Positions 12,232 through 14,913 of a stretch of DNA of 14,913 bases are shown one piece after another. Within the stretch, counting starts at the first letter, position 1, and each line of letters opens with the position of its first letter. Position numbers and translations under genes: made by a program. Source of the DNA: CBDUBU01 sp965365465 (GTDB taxonomy: Bacteria; Bacteroidota; Rhodothermia; Rhodothermales; DASSAV01). Below the pieces are notes generated by a model, which saw only the letters and a program-made list of their open reading frames with translations, had not been told where the DNA came from and did no database searches. The DNA is taken from assembly GCA_965365465.1 (NCBI GenBank), contig CBDUBU010000074.1, positions 1 through 14,913 on the forward strand, given 5' to 3'.

Positions 12232-13658
12232 GCTACGGCGCCATTCGGTGTGCGATGGTAAGCCCCGCCGGCCATTCCGAGAAGGATGCCGAAGATGAAA
12301 GTGCCATCCTTCAGGTAAACCGGGTTGGACGTGATGGTCGTCAGCGTGAGCGCGACCAGGCACGATGCGGCGGCTAGCCCGCAGAGTCGCACGAACGGGT
12401 CTCCGTGTCGCCGCCGGAAGGCCCGGATGCCGCGCCAGGTCAGCCGCGCCCACACGAACAGAAAAAGCAGCAACCCCCACAGGCCAAACCGGTACCACAG
12501 GGAGACATAGCCGTTGTGGATGAAATCATCGGTGTCCGTCGACATGTGGGCAATATCGAAAAACGTGTAGGGAACGCCCATGCCGCGCCCGACTACCGGG
12601 GTCTGCACGATGCTTTCCCAGGCCGCCGCCGTTTCGCGCCAGCGGTTGACGAGCGAGGCATCCTGCGTGGCCGCCGTCCCGACGGAAACAAACCGGTCCA
12701 TGAGGCCGCCCAGCACCAGATTTACATATTGTCCGAAAAAGATCAATCCGATGGCGATGAACAGGCCCAGGCCGGTTGCAGCGAGCAGGAGGAGACGCCG
12801 CTTGTCGGCGCCGCTGATGAGCAGGAACATCACGAAGGCCCCAAAGAGGAAGGCAAGCCATTGGCCGCGGCTCTGCGTGAGCATCAACCCCATGAACGTG
12901 ATCAGAAAAATGCCCAGCACCGGCAGCAGATTACGCAAACGGCGGACGAACGTGACGAAAACCAGTCCGATCAGACTGAGCACCATCAGGAGCACATCAT
13001 TCATCACCACGCGCCCCCGGATGATCTGGAAAGCGTATTCAGCATCGCTGAGCGCCCGCTGATAGGCGAGCATATTCCGAAAGGAGACAAACAGCCCGAC
13101 GCCGCACAGCATCAGCACGATCAGGAGCGGCGCCCTGGGATAGCGTACGAAGGCCTCCTTGACGGGGAAGTAAAGCAGCAACAGCAGGAGCGCCGCCCAC
13201 TGGCTAAACGCCCAACTCAGATGCCCGCCGTACAGGACGGTGAGTGGAAACGTGAGCGTGACGCCGACGAGAAAAGCAAAAAGCGCCTGTTCTTCCGCTT
13301 CTTCCAGAATACGCTCCTCCCGCAAAAGTCCTCTCGTAACGAACCAGTGGGCGAGGTACGCCATGTAATAAAGCCCGTAGGCCACTTCAAGGATACTGAT
13401 GCCTTCGTTGTAGCCGACGATAACGGCAAACCCGCCTATCACGACGCACAGGTTCAGCAGCGGGCGCTGAAAGCAGTACCAGACGGCAGCGCCTCCCGCC
13501 AGAAGCACCGGAAAGAACAGGAGGGCATCAGGAGCCTTCCAGGTGAGAAAGATGATAATCAGAAGCCCCAGCGCAAACCCGCCGGACAGCGCGAAGCGCC
13601 CCCAGTTCCAGAAGGCGCGGGGCGTCAGGCTGAAAAGGGCTGTGCGAAGGGCCGTCAT
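12228..13658 (-). CDS. O-antigen ligase/polymerase family protein (Wzy/WaaL-like)
   Basis: Polytopic inner-membrane protein of 476 residues with about 11-12 hydrophobic segments. The large periplasmic loop characteristic of the Wzy_C/O-antigen ligase family lies near 309-385. It contains SRGQWLAF before it (263-270), NRWRETAAAWESIVQTPVVG (338-357), RGMGVPYTF (358-366), and the conserved His in FIHNGYVSLWYRFGLWG (379-395, His381). The protein either polymerises repeat units or ligates the finished chain to a carrier; sequence alone does not separate these. Being next to the flippase and chain-length regulator favours polymerase. Its ATG overlaps the Wzz-like gene's stop (ATGA at 13658-13655) and its own stop overlaps the flippase start, so all three are coupled. 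Confidence 0.88.
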   Translation of the reverse strand: MTALRTALFSLTPRAFWNWGRFALSGGFALGLLIIIFLTWKAPDALLFFPVLLAGGAAVWYCFQRPLLNLCVVIGGFAVIVGYNEGISILEVAYGLYYMAYLAHWFVTRGLLREERILEEAEEQALFAFLVGVTLTFPLTVLYGGHLSWAFSQWAALLLLLLYFPVKEAFVRYPRAPLLIVLMLCGVGLFVSFRNMLAYQRALSDAEYAFQIIRGRVVMNDVLLMVLSLIGLVFVTFVRRLRNLLPVLGIFLITFMGLMLTQSRGQWLAFLFGAFVMFLLISGADKRRLLLLAATGLGLFIAIGLIFFGQYVNLVLGGLMDRFVSVGTAATQDASLVNRWRETAAAWESIVQTPVVGRGMGVPYTFFDIAHMSTDTDDFIHNGYVSLWYRFGLWGLLLFLFVWARLTWRGIRAFRRRHGDPFVRLCGLAAASCLVALTLTTITSNPVYLKDGTFIFGILLGMAGGAYHRTPNGAVA

Positions 13659-14872
13659 GGGAAATGACGCTTTTCAGGCTCGGCAGCGGCTTCCTGCAAG
13701 CGCACGGCGAAAAGTGCGTGGTTGCGCCGCCACCAGCTAAAGACCAGCGCGAACACAGCAGCGAGCAGGAAAGCTGAAAACGTGGCGGCCAAGACCATGA
13801 TGGAACGGCGCGGCGCGGCTTTTTTCACGGGCGGAACGGCGCGGTCCAGCACCTGCACGGCTTCCATTTTCTGCTGCTCCTGCAAGCGGGCCTGCTCGTA
13901 CATCGGACGGATCACCTCCAGAATAGCAGCCTGGATCGTGCGCTCCATTTCCAGCGACGCATACTCCCGCACGACGCCGGGAACGCTGCTCTGCGGGACC
14001 GGCAGCAGGCGCTCGCCGCCTTCGAGCGCCTCACGGTACTTGGCGTTGGACGCTTGCGCCAGCCTGCGGGCGGTTTCTACCTGCGCGTTGTTCTCGCCAT
14101 ACTCATCCCGGAGCACTTCGTACTGGATTTCCGCTTGCAGGGCTTTTGCACGCAGGTCCGCCACCTGCTCGAAGAAACCCTGCGTCTGCGCGGGCAGGTC
14201 GTAAACGCCGAACTGGCTCTGGAACGCCTGGGTCGCGTCGAGCACCGAATCCATCGCGGCTTCAGCCTCGAAATAGCGCCGTTCGATGAAGCGCCGGTAG
14301 TCGCCCGCGCTCTGGGAAAGCAGGCGGGCGTTCACGTCGTTCAGCCGGCGCACGAGGAAATTGGACATATCCGCTGCGCGTTGCGGGTCCCGGTCGATGG
14401 CGGAAACGGACAGGAAATCGTACTCGGCATCCAGTTCAAACTCGATATAGTCCTGCGCCAGGGCAAGCGCATCCTCGCGGGGTGTCTTGCTTTCCTCCAG
14501 TTCGTAGACCTGAACGAGATCGAACGAATCGACCAGCGCTTCCTGAACGGTGCGGCTGTGCAGAATCGCCAGATACCGGACGTAGTCGCCGCCTCCGGCG
14601 CCGAGCAGCGCAGAGGCGGAGGACGGCAGGTTCTTGAGCAGCGAGGCCGCGAGGCCGCCGCCCGGCGCTTCCGGCAGCAGCACACGAGACGTCGCCCGGT
14701 ACACGTTCGGCATCATGAGCGTCAGGACGACGGCTGTCGCGGCGATCAGCGCAGTAACGCCGATGATGAACCGGCGCCACCGGTACAGTGTGCCGAGGGC
14801 CGACCAGAGGTTGCGATCGGCGCGCGCCCTGCGCTCGCGTTCTTCCACGGTAAAACTGTTTTCGATTTGCAT
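13655..14872 (-). CDS. Wzz/PCP-type chain-length regulator without kinase domain
   Basis: Inner-membrane protein of 405 residues with two membrane helices (about 35-53 and 358-380) enclosing a long periplasmic part. After the first helix comes the Wzz-type strand NVYRATSRVLLPEAP (56-70). Residues about 190-345 are rich in charged and Ala/Gln/Glu heptads and should form a coiled coil. The Pro-rich motif PPVKKAAPRR (347-356) directly precedes the second helix, as in polysaccharide co-polymerases. The cytoplasmic tail is short (381-405) with no Walker motif or Tyr cluster, so any tyrosine kinase would be separate. It sets chain length or helps export of the polymer made by the next gene. The start at ATG 14872 has only weak purine context upstream. 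The last 41 bases of the window hold no recognised feature; an export gene probably precedes it. Confidence 0.9.
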   Translation of the reverse strand: MQIENSFTVEERERRARADRNLWSALGTLYRWRRFIIGVTALIAATAVVLTLMMPNVYRATSRVLLPEAPGGGLAASLLKNLPSSASALLGAGGGDYVRYLAILHSRTVQEALVDSFDLVQVYELEESKTPREDALALAQDYIEFELDAEYDFLSVSAIDRDPQRAADMSNFLVRRLNDVNARLLSQSAGDYRRFIERRYFEAEAAMDSVLDATQAFQSQFGVYDLPAQTQGFFEQVADLRAKALQAEIQYEVLRDEYGENNAQVETARRLAQASNAKYREALEGGERLLPVPQSSVPGVVREYASLEMERTIQAAILEVIRPMYEQARLQEQQKMEAVQVLDRAVPPVKKAAPRRSIMVLAATFSAFLLAAVFALVFSWWRRNHALFAVRLQEAAAEPEKRHFP

Positions 14873-14913
14873 GGGTCAAGGCGTACGAGTCAAAAAGAGA
14901 AGGCAGGCGGGCG

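Noticed and set aside
9667..13667. Long plus-strand open frames opposite the glycosyltransferase, flippase and polymerase genes
   Set aside because: They are Gln/Arg/His-rich shadows of membrane-protein genes with no Shine-Dalgarno or family resemblance.

Overview
The window is a GC-rich (by eye mostly 60-70 %) bacterial chromosome segment holding 11 protein genes I accept, one of them cut by the left edge, plus one probable decayed gene. Gene style suggests a Bacteroidota/Rhodothermota-type, probably marine or saline, heterotroph. The reasons are exported proteins with Sec signals ending in AxA followed by Q, a secreted lipoprotein glycosidase next to S1 sulfatases, mostly weak ribosome binding sites, and palindromic intergenic repeats. 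This placement is inference; no rRNA or phylogenetic marker is present, and other polysaccharide-degrading phyla are not excluded.

Region 1 (1-3183, minus strand) is an ion, stress and CO2 block. Its gene order in transcription direction is a periplasmic beta-carbonic anhydrase, a spacer carrying an intergenic repeat, a tandem universal stress protein, and a CPA2-type cation:proton antiporter. The antiporter tail, as far as the window shows it, looks like the start of a PTS EIIA (PtsN-like) domain. The stress protein and the antiporter probably form an operon (52 bp apart). A pH or ion homeostasis role is inferred.

Region 2 (3184-4268) has no intact gene in about 1.1 kb. It holds several strong hairpins, copies of three short repeat families, and an AT-richer stretch that reads like a small minus-strand gene broken by two frameshifts and two stops. 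At its right end is a convincing sigma70-like promoter for the next gene.

Region 3 (4269-8128) is a small polysaccharide-degradation locus: a GH43 lipoprotein on the plus strand, convergent with two exported S1-family sulfatases on the minus strand (25 bp apart, sulfatase 2 transcribed first). Together they could debranch and desulfate a sulfated arabinan, xylan or mixed glycan. No SusC/SusD pair and no sulfatase-maturing enzyme lies in the window.

Region 4 (8129-8645) is a divergent spacer followed by a small antitoxin-like gene with no recognisable toxin partner.

Region 5 (8647-14872, minus strand) is an exopolysaccharide or O-antigen assembly operon, in transcription order: Wzz-like chain-length regulator, Wzy/WaaL-like polymerase or ligase, Wzx-like flippase, GT4-type glycosyltransferase, FkbM-type methyltransferase. 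The first three are joined by 4-base ATGA stop/start overlaps. The last gene is clearly lower in GC than its neighbours. Upstream export genes are probably beyond the right edge.

I did not find a convincing new defence or mobile system. The least explained signals are the repeat pair with a type I-E-CRISPR-like hairpin core, the structured gene-free region, the orphan antitoxin-like gene, and active-site variations in the antiporter (Ser-Asp for Asp-Asp) and in sulfatase 2 (Asn for His).
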